A DNA stretch of 64,000 bases from Silvibacterium acidisoli. GTDB lineage: Bacteria; Acidobacteriota; Terriglobia; Terriglobales; Acidobacteriaceae. The position numbers and the translations under genes are program-made. Below the pieces are notes generated by a model. That model saw nothing but the letters and a program-made list of their open reading frames with translations. It had not been told where the DNA came from and did no database searches. Positions 1 through 8,407 of this stretch are shown one piece after another. Position 1 is the first letter of the stretch, and every line of letters starts with the position of its first letter. Location of the stretch: the NCBI GenBank assembly GCA_022870745.1, contig CP085323.1, positions 124,001 to 188,000 of the forward strand, given 5' to 3'.

Positions 1-998
1 AAAGGGTGCTTGCCCAGCACACGCTCATCCGCAGCCATTTCACGCAGCGATGCAGCCACTGCCTCGCGGCTATTCCGCTTCGGGGACCAGCCCAGCGACC
101 GCAGACGGGTAGTGTCGAGCCTGACGACCGGAACGTCACCTTTCCAGCCCCGATCCCCGCCGGTGTAATCGAAAAATGGTGGGTTGCGGATTCCAAGTAC
201 AGCCACTGCCATCCGCGCAATCTCCGTCACCGTCACCGCGTCCTCGGTGCCAACGTTGTAGACCGCAAATCCTGCACTCGTATGCTGCCCGGCGTGCAAC
301 ACGGCCTCGACTACGTCCGACACATGCACATAGTCCTTACTCTGCCTGCCATCGCCCATGATCCTCAGCTGCGATGGATCTGCCGCGAGCCTGCGCAGAA
401 AGTCATAGCCGACACCGTGAGTCTGCCGCGCGCCCACAACATTCCCAAAACGGAATGCGCAGGCATTCATCCCGAACATGGCTGCATAACTCGCGATCAA
501 TGCTTCACCCGCGAGCTTGCTGGCACCGTATGTCGAAACCGGTTGTAGCGGACCGCTTTCTTCGGTCCAGGGCAGTTTGTCCAACTCGCCATAGACGCCG
601 CTGCCTGAGGCATATAGCAACATGGAAGCACGCGTCCTGCGCATCGCCTCGACAACATTGTTCGTGAGAAGAGTGCCCTGGTAGAAGTCGATCTCAGGGT
701 CCGTAGCCGCCCGCGCAATGTCGGGGTTGGACGCCAGGTGAATCACAGTTGCATGGCCGCGCATTGCTTCGACCAGCGACTCCAGCGCTCCGGCCTCTCC
801 GTGGATCACATGCAACCGTGCATCTCCGCGAAGCTGGTGATGTTCCAGGTGCCAGTGGCGGCCTGACGAGAAGTTGTCGTAAACCGTGACCCGCTCTGTT
901 TCCCTTTCGGAGAGCAGTTTGTCGACAAAGTGGCTCCCGATAAAACCGGCGCCTCCTACAACAAAATACTTCCCATTCTGAAACTTTGCTTCCCGCAT
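1..998 (-). CDS. NAD-dependent epimerase/dehydratase (extended SDR), cut by left edge
   Basis: The minus-strand reading frame is open from an ATG at 998 to the window edge (about 332 codons), so the C-terminus is missing. The start is followed within 20 residues by the Rossmann glycine motif GGAGFIGS. Further on lie the extended-SDR catalytic motif STYGASK (Y-x3-K), a preceding Ser in a YASGSGVYG stretch, and a typical RFGNVVGARQTHGV segment. These mark a UDP-glucose 4-epimerase/NDP-sugar dehydratase-like enzyme acting on nucleotide sugars in the cytoplasm. It diverges from the glycosyltransferase at 1269 and sits beside polysaccharide genes, so it probably makes an activated sugar for a surface glycan. 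The exact substrate cannot be told. It is not HldD by any motif I can see. Confidence 0.88.
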   Translation of the reverse strand, partial: MREAKFQNGKYFVVGGAGFIGSHFVDKLLSERETERVTVYDNFSSGRHWHLEHHQLRGDARLHVIHGEAGALESLVEAMRGHATVIHLASNPDIARAATDPEIDFYQGTLLTNNVVEAMRRTRASMLLYASGSGVYGELDKLPWTEESGPLQPVSTYGASKLAGEALIASYAAMFGMNACAFRFGNVVGARQTHGVGYDFLRRLAADPSQLRIMGDGRQSKDYVHVSDVVEAVLHAGQHTSAGFAVYNVGTEDAVTVTEIARMAVAVLGIRNPPFFDYTGGDRGWKGDVPVVRLDTTRLRSLGWSPKRNSREAVAASLREMAADERVLGKHP

Positions 999-1268
999 CC
1001 AACTCTCTCCCAACTATCGTGGACGGCTGATGTTGCATGACCGGAGTAATTACACGCACGAATACACAGGTAATTCGCAGGTTTAGATATCTATTTTCAG
1101 TTCTTGTTTTGGGAAAATTTAGCATTCCCGTTTCAGGCGCGAACAGATTACCGAAGTTAGGAATTCTTATCTTCCGTTCATTGACCTTACTTGTGAAAGA
1201 TTTCATATATACGCATACGACACCGTTACAAATTGAAACGCACTGCGACAGGCGGTAGCGAGGGATGC
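999..1268. promoter_or_regulatory. Divergent intergenic promoter region
   Basis: This 270-base gap separates the divergent starts of the epimerase and the first glycosyltransferase. It is clearly more AT-rich than its flanks, especially 1060-1240, as expected for promoters. I see no convincing operator or hairpin, and I cannot place a -10/-35 pair with confidence. Confidence 0.4.
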
Positions 1269-2240
1269 ATGGGAACACTGATTACAGTAGGCATACCGGT
1301 CTACAACGCGATGCCTTACCTTCCCGAATCAGTCGAGAGCCTGCTTTCGCAGAGCTCCAGTGCATTTGAGATTCTGGCAATTGTCGATGGGGCGACAGAC
1401 GGGAGCCTTGATTACCTGCAGTCCATTCGTGACCCGCGGCTCCGCGTCCTCACTCAGCCCAATCTGGGAATTACACGCACACTCAACCGCATGCTGAGCG
1501 AATGCCGCACGCCATGGCTCATGAGGCAGGATGCAGACGACATCTCGCATCCACAGAGGGTTGCGAAAACAATCGAGGCGATCCATCTTCACCCACAGGC
1601 GGGCATGTTCTATTCGCTGGCGAACTATCACCCAAGACACCGGGCTGTTGGCAGCTTTCGCTGCTCGCGGGGCAGCCCGGAGGATCTCCGGGCCATCGTC
1701 CGATCCGGGTATCTGCTTGCCATCTGTCACCCGACCGCTACGCTCAACGTGCAGAAAACCACGATGCTTGGCGGCTACCGTCTTGGCCTGCACAACGAAG
1801 ACGCCGATCTCTGGTGGCGCTTGGCGCTCGAACACGACATACACTGCATCCCTGAGGAACTGGTCGGCTTTCGACAGAACCCGGCGAGCGTCAGCACGCT
1901 CAACCTTGCCGGGCAATTCGTAGCCGGCCTTTACGTTCAATACCTTCTGCTGTCGCATCTGTGGAAGCGCACGCCTCGAGCGCTGGGAGAGATTCGCGGC
2001 CACCTCGAACACCTCTCGCCGGCCGGCCATTTCCTTGCCAAGCAGTGGCTGCGCGACTTCAACATGCACATGGCAGAGGGACGACATGCTTTGGCAGCAG
2101 CAGCATTCCTTGCAGCGATCGGGACTTCACCGCGTTATGTGTGGGATCGCACAAAGGACGAGTTGTTTTCTTCGAGGCCGATCGCAAACGGAATTCAACC
2201 GCAACGATTTCTTGAACTGGACAAAGCGATATGGGGCTGA
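1269..2240 (+). CDS. Glycosyltransferase family 2
   Basis: The product is about 323 residues. The N-terminus TLITVGIPVYN is the classic GT2 opening, followed by ESLLSQS and the metal/nucleotide-binding RQDADDIS (DxD-like). It should transfer a sugar from a nucleotide donor to a growing glycan at the inner membrane face. No membrane segments are evident. The frame is open from 1233, but the ATG at 1269 is preferred: GAGGG sits just upstream, and the GT2 fold begins right after it. The 3' end overlaps the next gene by 10 bases, so the two are probably translationally coupled. Donor and acceptor are unknown. Confidence 0.88.
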   Translation: MGTLITVGIPVYNAMPYLPESVESLLSQSSSAFEILAIVDGATDGSLDYLQSIRDPRLRVLTQPNLGITRTLNRMLSECRTPWLMRQDADDISHPQRVAKTIEAIHLHPQAGMFYSLANYHPRHRAVGSFRCSRGSPEDLRAIVRSGYLLAICHPTATLNVQKTTMLGGYRLGLHNEDADLWWRLALEHDIHCIPEELVGFRQNPASVSTLNLAGQFVAGLYVQYLLLSHLWKRTPRALGEIRGHLEHLSPAGHFLAKQWLRDFNMHMAEGRHALAAAAFLAAIGTSPRYVWDRTKDELFSSRPIANGIQPQRFLELDKAIWG

Positions 2241-3100
2241 GTGCAAAACCGTTTCCGCTTCCGGCCTCTCTTCCACTTCCCCGCCCTGAACGACTGGCGC
2301 TAAGTGGCATTCCGATCGATCGCATGACAATGAGAGATACGGTTGCCTGGGTCATCCATGCTTTGCGCCACCGGGGAACGCGTACACCTCTATTGTTGAT
2401 GGGGCCGAATGCTCAACTGATCACCCTGGCTAACCAAAACTCCGAATTTGCGGAAGCACTACGCACGGCGGATCTGAATGTCGCGGACGGCATTTCGATT
2501 GTGCTCGCCGCACGCCTGCTGGGCCAGCCTGTTCCAGAGCGGGTTACCGGCGGCGAGCTTATGGAGCAGCTCTGCGCAGAAGCTGCCCGGAACGATCTCA
2601 GTGTCTTCTTTCTCGGCGGACTGCCGCATGCCGCTGAACTTGCCGCGAAGAACCTTCAGCGGCGGTATCCCGTGCTGAAGATCGCGGGCAGCTATTGTCC
2701 GGCACGGGGGTTTGAAACGGATAGCATGGAATCGGCGCATATTCGACGCCTGCTGCACGATGCGGCGCCCGACCTGCTCTGCGTTGCCTTCGGCGCGCCA
2801 AAGCAGGAGATCTGGATGCACCGCAACTGCCGGGCTCTTCCCATCGGGGCTGCACTTTCCGTCGGCGCCGCCTTCGACACGCAGGCGGGACTGAGGAAAC
2901 GCGCCCCGCGCTGGACGCACGGGCTGGGCATTGAGTGGCTTTACCGGCTGGTCCGCGAACCGAAGCGGTTATGGCGCCGGTACCTCATCGGCAATCCACA
3001 CTTTCTCTACCTCGTGCTGCGCCAGATCTTCATGCGACCGGAGCCGCACCTTCCCCAAACGCCTTCCTTTTCCGATACCCGCGACTCGCTGCATAGCTGA
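2231..3100 (+). CDS. WecG/TagA/CpsF family glycosyltransferase (GT26)
   Basis: This 289-residue protein has the GT26 landmarks in order: GPNAQ (about residue 58), the DGISIV motif (about 87), GAPKQEIWM (about 198), and the C-terminal run GLGIEWLYRLVREPKRL followed by RRYL. Family members such as WecG (ManNAcA transferase) and TagA add a sugar to an undecaprenyl-diphosphate-linked sugar in exopolysaccharide or teichoic acid assembly, at the cytoplasmic membrane. The start overlaps the end of the preceding glycosyltransferase, consistent with one operon. The specific sugar is not inferable. Confidence 0.92.
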   Translation: MGLSAKPFPLPASLPLPRPERLALSGIPIDRMTMRDTVAWVIHALRHRGTRTPLLLMGPNAQLITLANQNSEFAEALRTADLNVADGISIVLAARLLGQPVPERVTGGELMEQLCAEAARNDLSVFFLGGLPHAAELAAKNLQRRYPVLKIAGSYCPARGFETDSMESAHIRRLLHDAAPDLLCVAFGAPKQEIWMHRNCRALPIGAALSVGAAFDTQAGLRKRAPRWTHGLGIEWLYRLVREPKRLWRRYLIGNPHFLYLVLRQIFMRPEPHLPQTPSFSDTRDSLHS

Positions 3101-3122
3101 AATCTTCGCCTCGAGGACATAC

Positions 3123-3863
3123 ATGCCTAGTATTGAAAGTCTCCGTATCAAGCTCTTCAGTGATGGAGCTGACCTGGCAAGCATCATCGCTCTCTCCTCG
3201 CATCCATGGATCCGCGGCTTCACCACCAACCCATCGCTCATGCGCAAAGCAGGCGTTCTCGACTACGAACGCTTCGGACGTGAGTTGCTTGCATCCGTAC
3301 CAGACAGGCCCGTATCTCTCGAGGTATTTGCTGACACGCCGGAGGAGATGGAAGCGCAAGCCGCGGCGATAGCCAGCTGGGGAAAGAACGTCAACGTCAA
3401 GATTCCCGTTACCAACCAGGCCGGAGAATTTATGGGGCCGCTTATCCGTCGCCTGTCGCAGGCCGGCATCGCTGTAAATGTAACCGCCATCATGACAATT
3501 TTCCAGGTCGAAGCCGTGGCCGAGGTTCTTGCTCCGGCGACCCCTGCCATTGTCTCAGTCTTTGCCGGCCGCATTGCCGATACCGGCGTCGACCCCGTCC
3601 CGGTGATGCAGCAGGCGGCGGCGATACTTCGTTCACGCCCTTGCGCGGAGTTGTTATGGGCGAGTCCGCGCGAACCGCTGAACATCTTCCAGGCAAATGA
3701 TGCTGGCTGCCACATCATCACCGTTCCGCCCGAGATGCTGCAGAAGCTGAACCTCATCGGCAAGGATCTCAGCGACTACTCCCGTGAAACCGTCAGCATG
3801 TTTTATCGCGACGCCCTCGCCTCCGCTTACCGTATCGAGACGCCATCGCCGGCCCTTATCTGA
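3123..3863 (+). CDS. Transaldolase / fructose-6-phosphate aldolase-like protein
   Basis: The 246-residue product has the TalB/Fsa features: FTTNPSLM near residue 33, the Schiff-base lysine in VNVKIPV (K93), and SVFAGRIADTG near residue 165. The ATG at 3123 starts directly at IESLRIKLFSDGAD, the usual N-terminus of short transaldolases; the open frame upstream is shadow. Transaldolase exchanges a dihydroxyacetone unit between sugar phosphates and can form sedoheptulose 7-phosphate. That is the substrate of the GmhA-type isomerase encoded nearby, so it may feed heptose synthesis. Its last 8 bases overlap the convergent phosphatase gene. Confidence 0.9.
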   Translation: MPSIESLRIKLFSDGADLASIIALSSHPWIRGFTTNPSLMRKAGVLDYERFGRELLASVPDRPVSLEVFADTPEEMEAQAAAIASWGKNVNVKIPVTNQAGEFMGPLIRRLSQAGIAVNVTAIMTIFQVEAVAEVLAPATPAIVSVFAGRIADTGVDPVPVMQQAAAILRSRPCAELLWASPREPLNIFQANDAGCHIITVPPEMLQKLNLIGKDLSDYSRETVSMFYRDALASAYRIETPSPALI

Positions 3864-4455
3864 TCTTTCGGCCGCGTTCCGTCCTGAGGATAATCTGCGA
3901 CGCATGCCGCAGGTCACGAGCAACCGGCACCTCCGCGAACTCGACCGGCGATTCTGCAATCAAGATGGCCGCAACGCCTGCGTCGCGGCCGCAGGCGATG
4001 TCGCTCCAACGATCGCCGACCATCCAGGAACTCTCTCTGTCGATGCCGTATTCCGCGATGGCCTTCTCCAGAAAGTAAGGAGAGGGCTTGCGGCATTCGC
4101 ATGGCCCTGAATAGCCCTGCGTTATCCCGGCGGGATGATGGAAGCAATAATAAAACTCTACGAAGTCGATTCCGCTTCTCTCGAGTTCGGCCTGCATACG
4201 TTCATGGATCGCGTGTAATTCCGCGAGCGAAGCCTTGCCCTTGGCATGATTGGGCTGATTCGAAACCAGAAACAGCAGAAACCCCGCTCGACGAAATGCG
4301 AACATGGCCTCCAGCGCGCCGGGCAGAAAGCGAAACTGCCCGGCGGTCAGAGGCGACTCCATCTCCCCGGTTGCGGGGTTGAAGACGTTTTCGTTGATTA
4401 CGCCGTCGCGATCAAGAAAGACCGCTCTGTGCCCTGAAGCATCGTCTGCTCCCAT
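3856..4455 (-). CDS. gmhB: D-glycero-D-manno-heptose-1,7-bisphosphate 7-phosphatase (GmhB-like HAD phosphatase)
   Basis: The 199-residue protein is a HAD phosphatase with motif I DRDGVIN (D15, D17), motif II SNQ (S65), motif III lysine in CRKPSP (K123) and motif IV GDRWSD (D148/D152). The GmhB zinc-binding pattern is also present: C104-x-H106 and C119-x-C121. GmhB removes the C7 phosphate from heptose 1,7-bisphosphate in the cytoplasm on the way to ADP- or GDP-heptose. It follows the GmhA-type gene on the same strand and overlaps its 3' end by 58 bases, so the pair is likely co-translated. A histidinol-phosphatase role is less likely given the neighbour. Confidence 0.88.
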   Translation of the reverse strand: MGADDASGHRAVFLDRDGVINENVFNPATGEMESPLTAGQFRFLPGALEAMFAFRRAGFLLFLVSNQPNHAKGKASLAELHAIHERMQAELERSGIDFVEFYYCFHHPAGITQGYSGPCECRKPSPYFLEKAIAEYGIDRESSWMVGDRWSDIACGRDAGVAAILIAESPVEFAEVPVARDLRHASQIILRTERGRKIR

Positions 4456-5033
4456 TTCATCTCATTCTTTCTGAGCCGCGGATGCGAAACGATCAGGTGC
4501 CAGATGACCGCCTGGAAGGATTCAGCGTGCGCGGTCACGGTGTCTTCCGAGATGGTCGGGATCACCACGCAGGCATCTGCCACGCGGGCTGTGTAACCGC
4601 CGTCCCGGCCGACAACGCCGATCACCTTAGCGCCGACCCGACGGGCCAGCATCAGGCTCTCCACGATGTTTATGCTCACCTTCCGCTCAAGGCTTCCGCC
4701 GCCGACCGAGAAGATGAAAAGAGCATCCGATGCATTGAGACGGCTCACTTTGAGCCAGTTGACATAGCAGCTCTCCCACCCGTCGTCATTCACGCGGGCC
4801 GTCAGCTCCGATACGTTATCGCTGGGCGCATAGGCCTCAATACCCGCGATCTTGCGAAAGTCGTTTACAGCGTGGCCCGCATGGCCGGCGCCTCCGCCTA
4901 CGCCAAGAATGAAAAGCCTGCCGCCCCGCGCGCGCACGTCGCATAGCAACCCGATCATTTCCTCAATCTGACTGCGGTCGACAACACGTGCGATCTCTCC
5001 CACTTCCTCCAGATATTTCTCCGTGTACTCCAT
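4398..5033 (-). CDS. gmhA: Sedoheptulose-7-phosphate isomerase-like SIS protein (GmhA type)
   Basis: From the ATG at 5033 the product is 211 residues; the frame is open to 5075, but the extra residues look non-coding. It is a single SIS-domain protein with GVGGGAGHAGHAVNDF near residue 44 (sugar-phosphate loop) and the C-terminal ESFQAVIWHL, which supplies a Gln (174) and His (179) as in GmhA zinc/active-site positions. GmhA turns sedoheptulose 7-phosphate into D-glycero-D-manno-heptose 7-phosphate. The last 20 or so residues extend into the start of the phosphatase gene. The heptose-7-phosphate kinase and nucleotidyltransferase are not in the window. Confidence 0.85.
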   Translation of the reverse strand: MEYTEKYLEEVGEIARVVDRSQIEEMIGLLCDVRARGGRLFILGVGGGAGHAGHAVNDFRKIAGIEAYAPSDNVSELTARVNDDGWESCYVNWLKVSRLNASDALFIFSVGGGSLERKVSINIVESLMLARRVGAKVIGVVGRDGGYTARVADACVVIPTISEDTVTAHAESFQAVIWHLIVSHPRLRKNEMKWEQTMLQGTERSFLIATA

Positions 5034-5098
5034 GCGCTGACACCCTGCTCCTTTATTTGAGTACCGCCATTTCATCTATGAAGATGTTCCGTACACCC

Positions 5099-6082
5099 TC
5101 AGCTATCCAAGAGAGAAAAAGTATCAGGTCTCCACCGAGGTCCGCCGAGTCCGGCGGGATTGCCGCGCAGTCGCTCACGCAGACGCCTGCGTACCGGTCC
5201 TGACGCGGCGAAGAACGCAACGACCCACAACACCGAGCGAAAGGTCGGCTTCCCCTTAAAGAGAAACTCCACACCAATGCTGCGTAGAGCGCGCCAGCCT
5301 GCACGACCCTTTGCAGCACGCGAAATGCACTCCGTGGCGAGGAAGAACGAATACGCGCGGGGCGTGAAGTATTCCCTCATCTGCTTTGCCCATTCGAGAG
5401 AGAACTCCCAGTCGAGAGCGCGGCTCGTACCTGGGCGTCCATCTTCCACCCGGAACAAAGTAAGGACTTCGGGAGACATGTGGAAAGAGACCCCTGACAC
5501 ACGAGAGACACGCAACAGCCAGTCCCAATCCTGATGCCGCTTCAGCCCCGTACGAAACGGATGCTTCATCAGCAGCTCCCGCCGGGCAAGAAGGGTGGAG
5601 GTCTGCATCATGTAAGCGCCCTCTGCAAAGCTCGAACGGCAGAAGAGAGCTTCGCTGATCGGCGTCTCCTGATGGAAGATTCTTTGTGGAGCGACATGTC
5701 CGGCATACGGGCTTTTGGCCAGCAGACGCGACGACATCACGGGCATCCCCTTCAATTGCTCCGCCGCAGCGACCTGGCGTGCAATCTTTTCCGGCAGCCA
5801 TTCATCGTCGTCATCAAGAAAGGCGATCCATTCCCCGCTGGCCGCGCAGACACCCCGGTTCCGCGCCTCCGAACCGCCTACGTTCTGCTCCAGCACAATG
5901 ACACGCAGGCGTGGATCAGCGAAAACAGCCAGCTCGCGCTCGGTCGTCTCGTCTCTTCCATCGACGATGACGATCACCTCGAGCAGGCGATATGTCTGGC
6001 GCAAGGCACTCATCACGGCCCGGCATACCAGCACCGGGCGGTGATGCGTAGGAATCACAGCTGTAACCAGCCCCCTGCTCAC
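5099..6082 (-). CDS. Glycosyltransferase family 2
   Basis: Core motifs are LVTAVIPTHHRP at the N-terminus, VIVIVDGRDE, and WIAFLDDDDEW (the DxD metal site), so this is a GT2 transferase of about 327 residues. The frame is open back to an ATG at 6364, but those extra 94 codons have unusual codon use and no recognisable fold. A GTG at 6082 lies directly before the GT2 fold with GGAGGG about 12 bases upstream, so I place the start there (moderate certainty). It precedes the heptose genes on the same strand with a 65-base gap and probably extends the same glycan. Confidence 0.82.
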   Translation of the reverse strand: MSRGLVTAVIPTHHRPVLVCRAVMSALRQTYRLLEVIVIVDGRDETTERELAVFADPRLRVIVLEQNVGGSEARNRGVCAASGEWIAFLDDDDEWLPEKIARQVAAAEQLKGMPVMSSRLLAKSPYAGHVAPQRIFHQETPISEALFCRSSFAEGAYMMQTSTLLARRELLMKHPFRTGLKRHQDWDWLLRVSRVSGVSFHMSPEVLTLFRVEDGRPGTSRALDWEFSLEWAKQMREYFTPRAYSFFLATECISRAAKGRAGWRALRSIGVEFLFKGKPTFRSVLWVVAFFAASGPVRRRLRERLRGNPAGLGGPRWRPDTFSLLDS

Positions 6083-6629
6083 CTCAGGCGCACTCCCTCC
6101 AGCCACCGCCGGAGCGATGGTCCAACCACCTAATAAGTTTTTCTGTAAAAGTGACTTCAGCTTAAGTCCTACTGATCGAAGACTAATAGCTGCTGCATTG
6201 ACTTCCCTCTCACTTAAGTAATGGACCGCATGACGGTGTTCCGAAGTGAAACCGTCTCCGTATCCCTTTCCAAAATGAGACTGCAATGCATTACTTTTGC
6301 CGACGACTCGACACCTTGGGCGGCATCTTTTTCGTGAATGAGCTACGCTTCCTGCCGCATACATCCAGAGAACGATGGTTCACACTGAACATCCCATCGT
6401 GCAGCGGTTTAATGGATGGCCGGGTTGCGCAAAGACCCGGAAATCAATCCCACGAATGTGTGTGTCGCAGTTTCATAACATCCGATAACATCCCATTGAA
6501 AAGATACAGACGGCACGCGCGTAATCAATTTCTGTTTTGCTGTGTTCCTGTTCCTCTTCGCCTCCGGTACAGGCGATCCCATGCTGCCAGCACGCGCTTC
6601 AGCCTTAACGGAAAGCCAAAGGAATTAAG
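6083..6629. other. Intergenic region between divergent genes, with small hairpins
   Basis: About 550 bases separate the glycosyltransferase start from the small ORF at 6630. Two inverted repeats are visible: CCGGGT (6420-6425) with ACCCGG (6435-6440), and a CGCCT/AGGCG hairpin around 6559-6575. Neither is followed by a T-run, so they are not obvious terminators. No known riboswitch consensus fits. The region should hold promoters for both flanks. Confidence 0.35.
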
Positions 6630-6854
6630 ATGATCCGCATTTCCCGGATACTGTGTCGTCCTGCATCAGGTCTGCTGCTGCCGGTTCTCGTTCTTCTTCT
6701 CCTTACCGGCAATCTGACCGCAGCCGCCCAATTCAAGCACCTTGATCGCCGTAGCGCGGGCATCCGTTGTGCCCTAGGTGTATCGACAAACCCGGCCCAT
6801 TCCCATGCTCCGCTGCCCTCAAATCATACGCATCGGATGACCTCAACCGTCTGA
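6630..6854 (+). pseudogene. Short signal-peptide ORF, possible remnant of a duplicated secreted-protein gene
   Basis: The ORF encodes 74 residues and has a good ribosome site (AAAGGA, then ATG at 6630). Its first 35 residues form a strong signal peptide ending LLTGNLTAAAQ. The same arrangement, including an LLVAGNLHAI cleavage region, opens the beta-helix gene 250 bases downstream. After the signal peptide the sequence has no recognisable fold and is rich in Pro/His/Ser. It may be a decayed partial duplication of the downstream gene's 5' end, or a real small secreted peptide. The similarity is by eye only. Confidence 0.4.
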
Positions 6855-6881
6855 CTCCCGGGTCAGCTTCAAAGGAGATAC

Positions 6882-8252
6882 ATGACACCCCATCATCGGA
6901 TTCCCTGCCATTTTGCGCTACACCTGTTGCCTGCGTTCTTCCTGCTGCTCGTTGCCGGCAATCTGCATGCAATCACTCGTTGTGTCGATTCCCACGGCAA
7001 GAAGGGTTGCTACTCCACCATTGCTTCAGCTATTGCCGCCTCCGCGACCAGCGGAGATGTAATCGAGGTCGACCAGGGAAGCTATGCTCCCGTGACCATC
7101 ACCAAGTCCCTTACACTGACGGCTGCTCCAAACGCGAAGCCAGTCATCAATGCAAGCGGAAAACCTAACGGCGTGGTAGTAGAAGGCGGCGCAAGCTCAC
7201 CGGACTCTGTACTCACGAATGTCGTTGTGGCCGGCTTTGAGATCGAGGGAGCACAACTGGAAGGCATACTGGTGCTCAATGCAACGAATGTGACCTTGCT
7301 CGACAACTACGTTCACGGAAACGACAAGGCGCTTGACCCCTCCGCTGGAACCTGCCCCGGCCTGCCGGCACTCACTGAACCGGATGAGCAGGTGGATTGC
7401 GGAGAAGGTATCCATCTCATGGCTGTAAGTTCTTCGTCTGTGCTCCGCAATCTTGTCGAGAATAATGCCGGCGGCATTCTCATTTCAGACGAGACCGGCG
7501 CATCCACCGGCAACCAGATCGCAGGCAATGTCGTTCGGGATAATGACTATGCAGCGGGCATCACGTTGGCCAGCCATCTGCTCCCACCGGACAGCGGAAT
7601 CATCACGCTCAGTCGAGGAGTTTCTTCCAATGTGGTCACACACAACGAACTCGATCACAACGGAACCTCGACAGGCGGCTCGGGGGTCAGCATTCTCGCG
7701 CCCGCAGCTGGATCCATTACACTCTCCAACCACGTGATGTACAACGAACTGCACGATAATGGTGGCGCGGGTGTAAGCATCTCCAATCAATCCGTCGACG
7801 AGCACAGTTTCGGAGTGGCTCTCGACGGCAACACCATCATCGGCAACCACATCCATGACAATGGATCTACTGGTGCGAGCTCGGAGTCCGTGGGCGTCAG
7901 CATTCATTCCCTCCAACCGATCACCGGAACAGTCGTCGAACAAAATGAGTTCCGCAATGAGTCGATCGCTATCGCATTCGGGGCCTCGGCAGGAAGCGCA
8001 CTGACTGCTCACTTCAATGACTTCATCGGCCGAGGGGTAGGCATCATGTATTCGGGGGGACAGCCGACGAGTCCGATTTCTTTCCCTCCGTTTACGGTCG
8101 ACTCCAGCTATAACTGGTGGGGCTGCGGCAACGGGCCTTCCACTCAGTGCAGATCCATCACCAGTTCGGGCGAACTCTTTCCCGGGCAGATCTATAAGAT
8201 CATTACCAGCCCTGCTCTAACCAGCCAGTTTGACCTGAATATCAAGTGGTAA
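6882..8252 (+). CDS. Secreted right-handed parallel beta-helix repeat protein
   Basis: This 456-residue protein starts with a signal peptide (cleavage near HAI at residue 27) after a strong AAAGGAGAT ribosome site. It then has a run of roughly 22-residue repeats rich in N, G, V and I (for example NATNVTLLDNYVHGND, GNVVRDNDYAAG, YNELHDNGGAGV, GNTIIGNHIHDNG). These are typical of NosD/pectate-lyase-like parallel beta-helices. The N-terminal GCYSTIASAIAA plus GDVIEVDQGSY is the usual cap before the helix. Such proteins bind or cleave polysaccharide outside the cell. I see no catalytic lyase motif, so the substrate is unknown. It may process or bind the glycan made by the cluster to the left. Confidence 0.82.
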   Translation: MTPHHRIPCHFALHLLPAFFLLLVAGNLHAITRCVDSHGKKGCYSTIASAIAASATSGDVIEVDQGSYAPVTITKSLTLTAAPNAKPVINASGKPNGVVVEGGASSPDSVLTNVVVAGFEIEGAQLEGILVLNATNVTLLDNYVHGNDKALDPSAGTCPGLPALTEPDEQVDCGEGIHLMAVSSSSVLRNLVENNAGGILISDETGASTGNQIAGNVVRDNDYAAGITLASHLLPPDSGIITLSRGVSSNVVTHNELDHNGTSTGGSGVSILAPAAGSITLSNHVMYNELHDNGGAGVSISNQSVDEHSFGVALDGNTIIGNHIHDNGSTGASSESVGVSIHSLQPITGTVVEQNEFRNESIAIAFGASAGSALTAHFNDFIGRGVGIMYSGGQPTSPISFPPFTVDSSYNWWGCGNGPSTQCRSITSSGELFPGQIYKIITSPALTSQFDLNIKW

Positions 8253-8407
8253 CGGCTTTGCGCGCAGCGGCGGGATGCATTCCGTTGCTGCGCGTAGAGG
8301 TATCATGGGCACGGCGCAGACGACTCGAATATCTGCACTCGGGCTTTTTCTACTGAGCACTGAAATCCTTTGCACGGCACGCCCGTTCGCGCCATCCATA
8401 GAAAGAG

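Noticed and set aside
6083-6364. N-terminal extension of the glycosyltransferase to the ATG at 6364
   Set aside because: The 94 extra codons use many rare codons (TTA, AGT, CGA) and have no GT2 features; the GTG at 6082 directly precedes the fold.
6400-6629. Possible cyclic-di-GMP (GEMM) riboswitch, because of the GCGCAAAG hairpin and a CGCCTCCGG hairpin
   Set aside because: The conserved GEMM core segments and the receptor helix order are missing.
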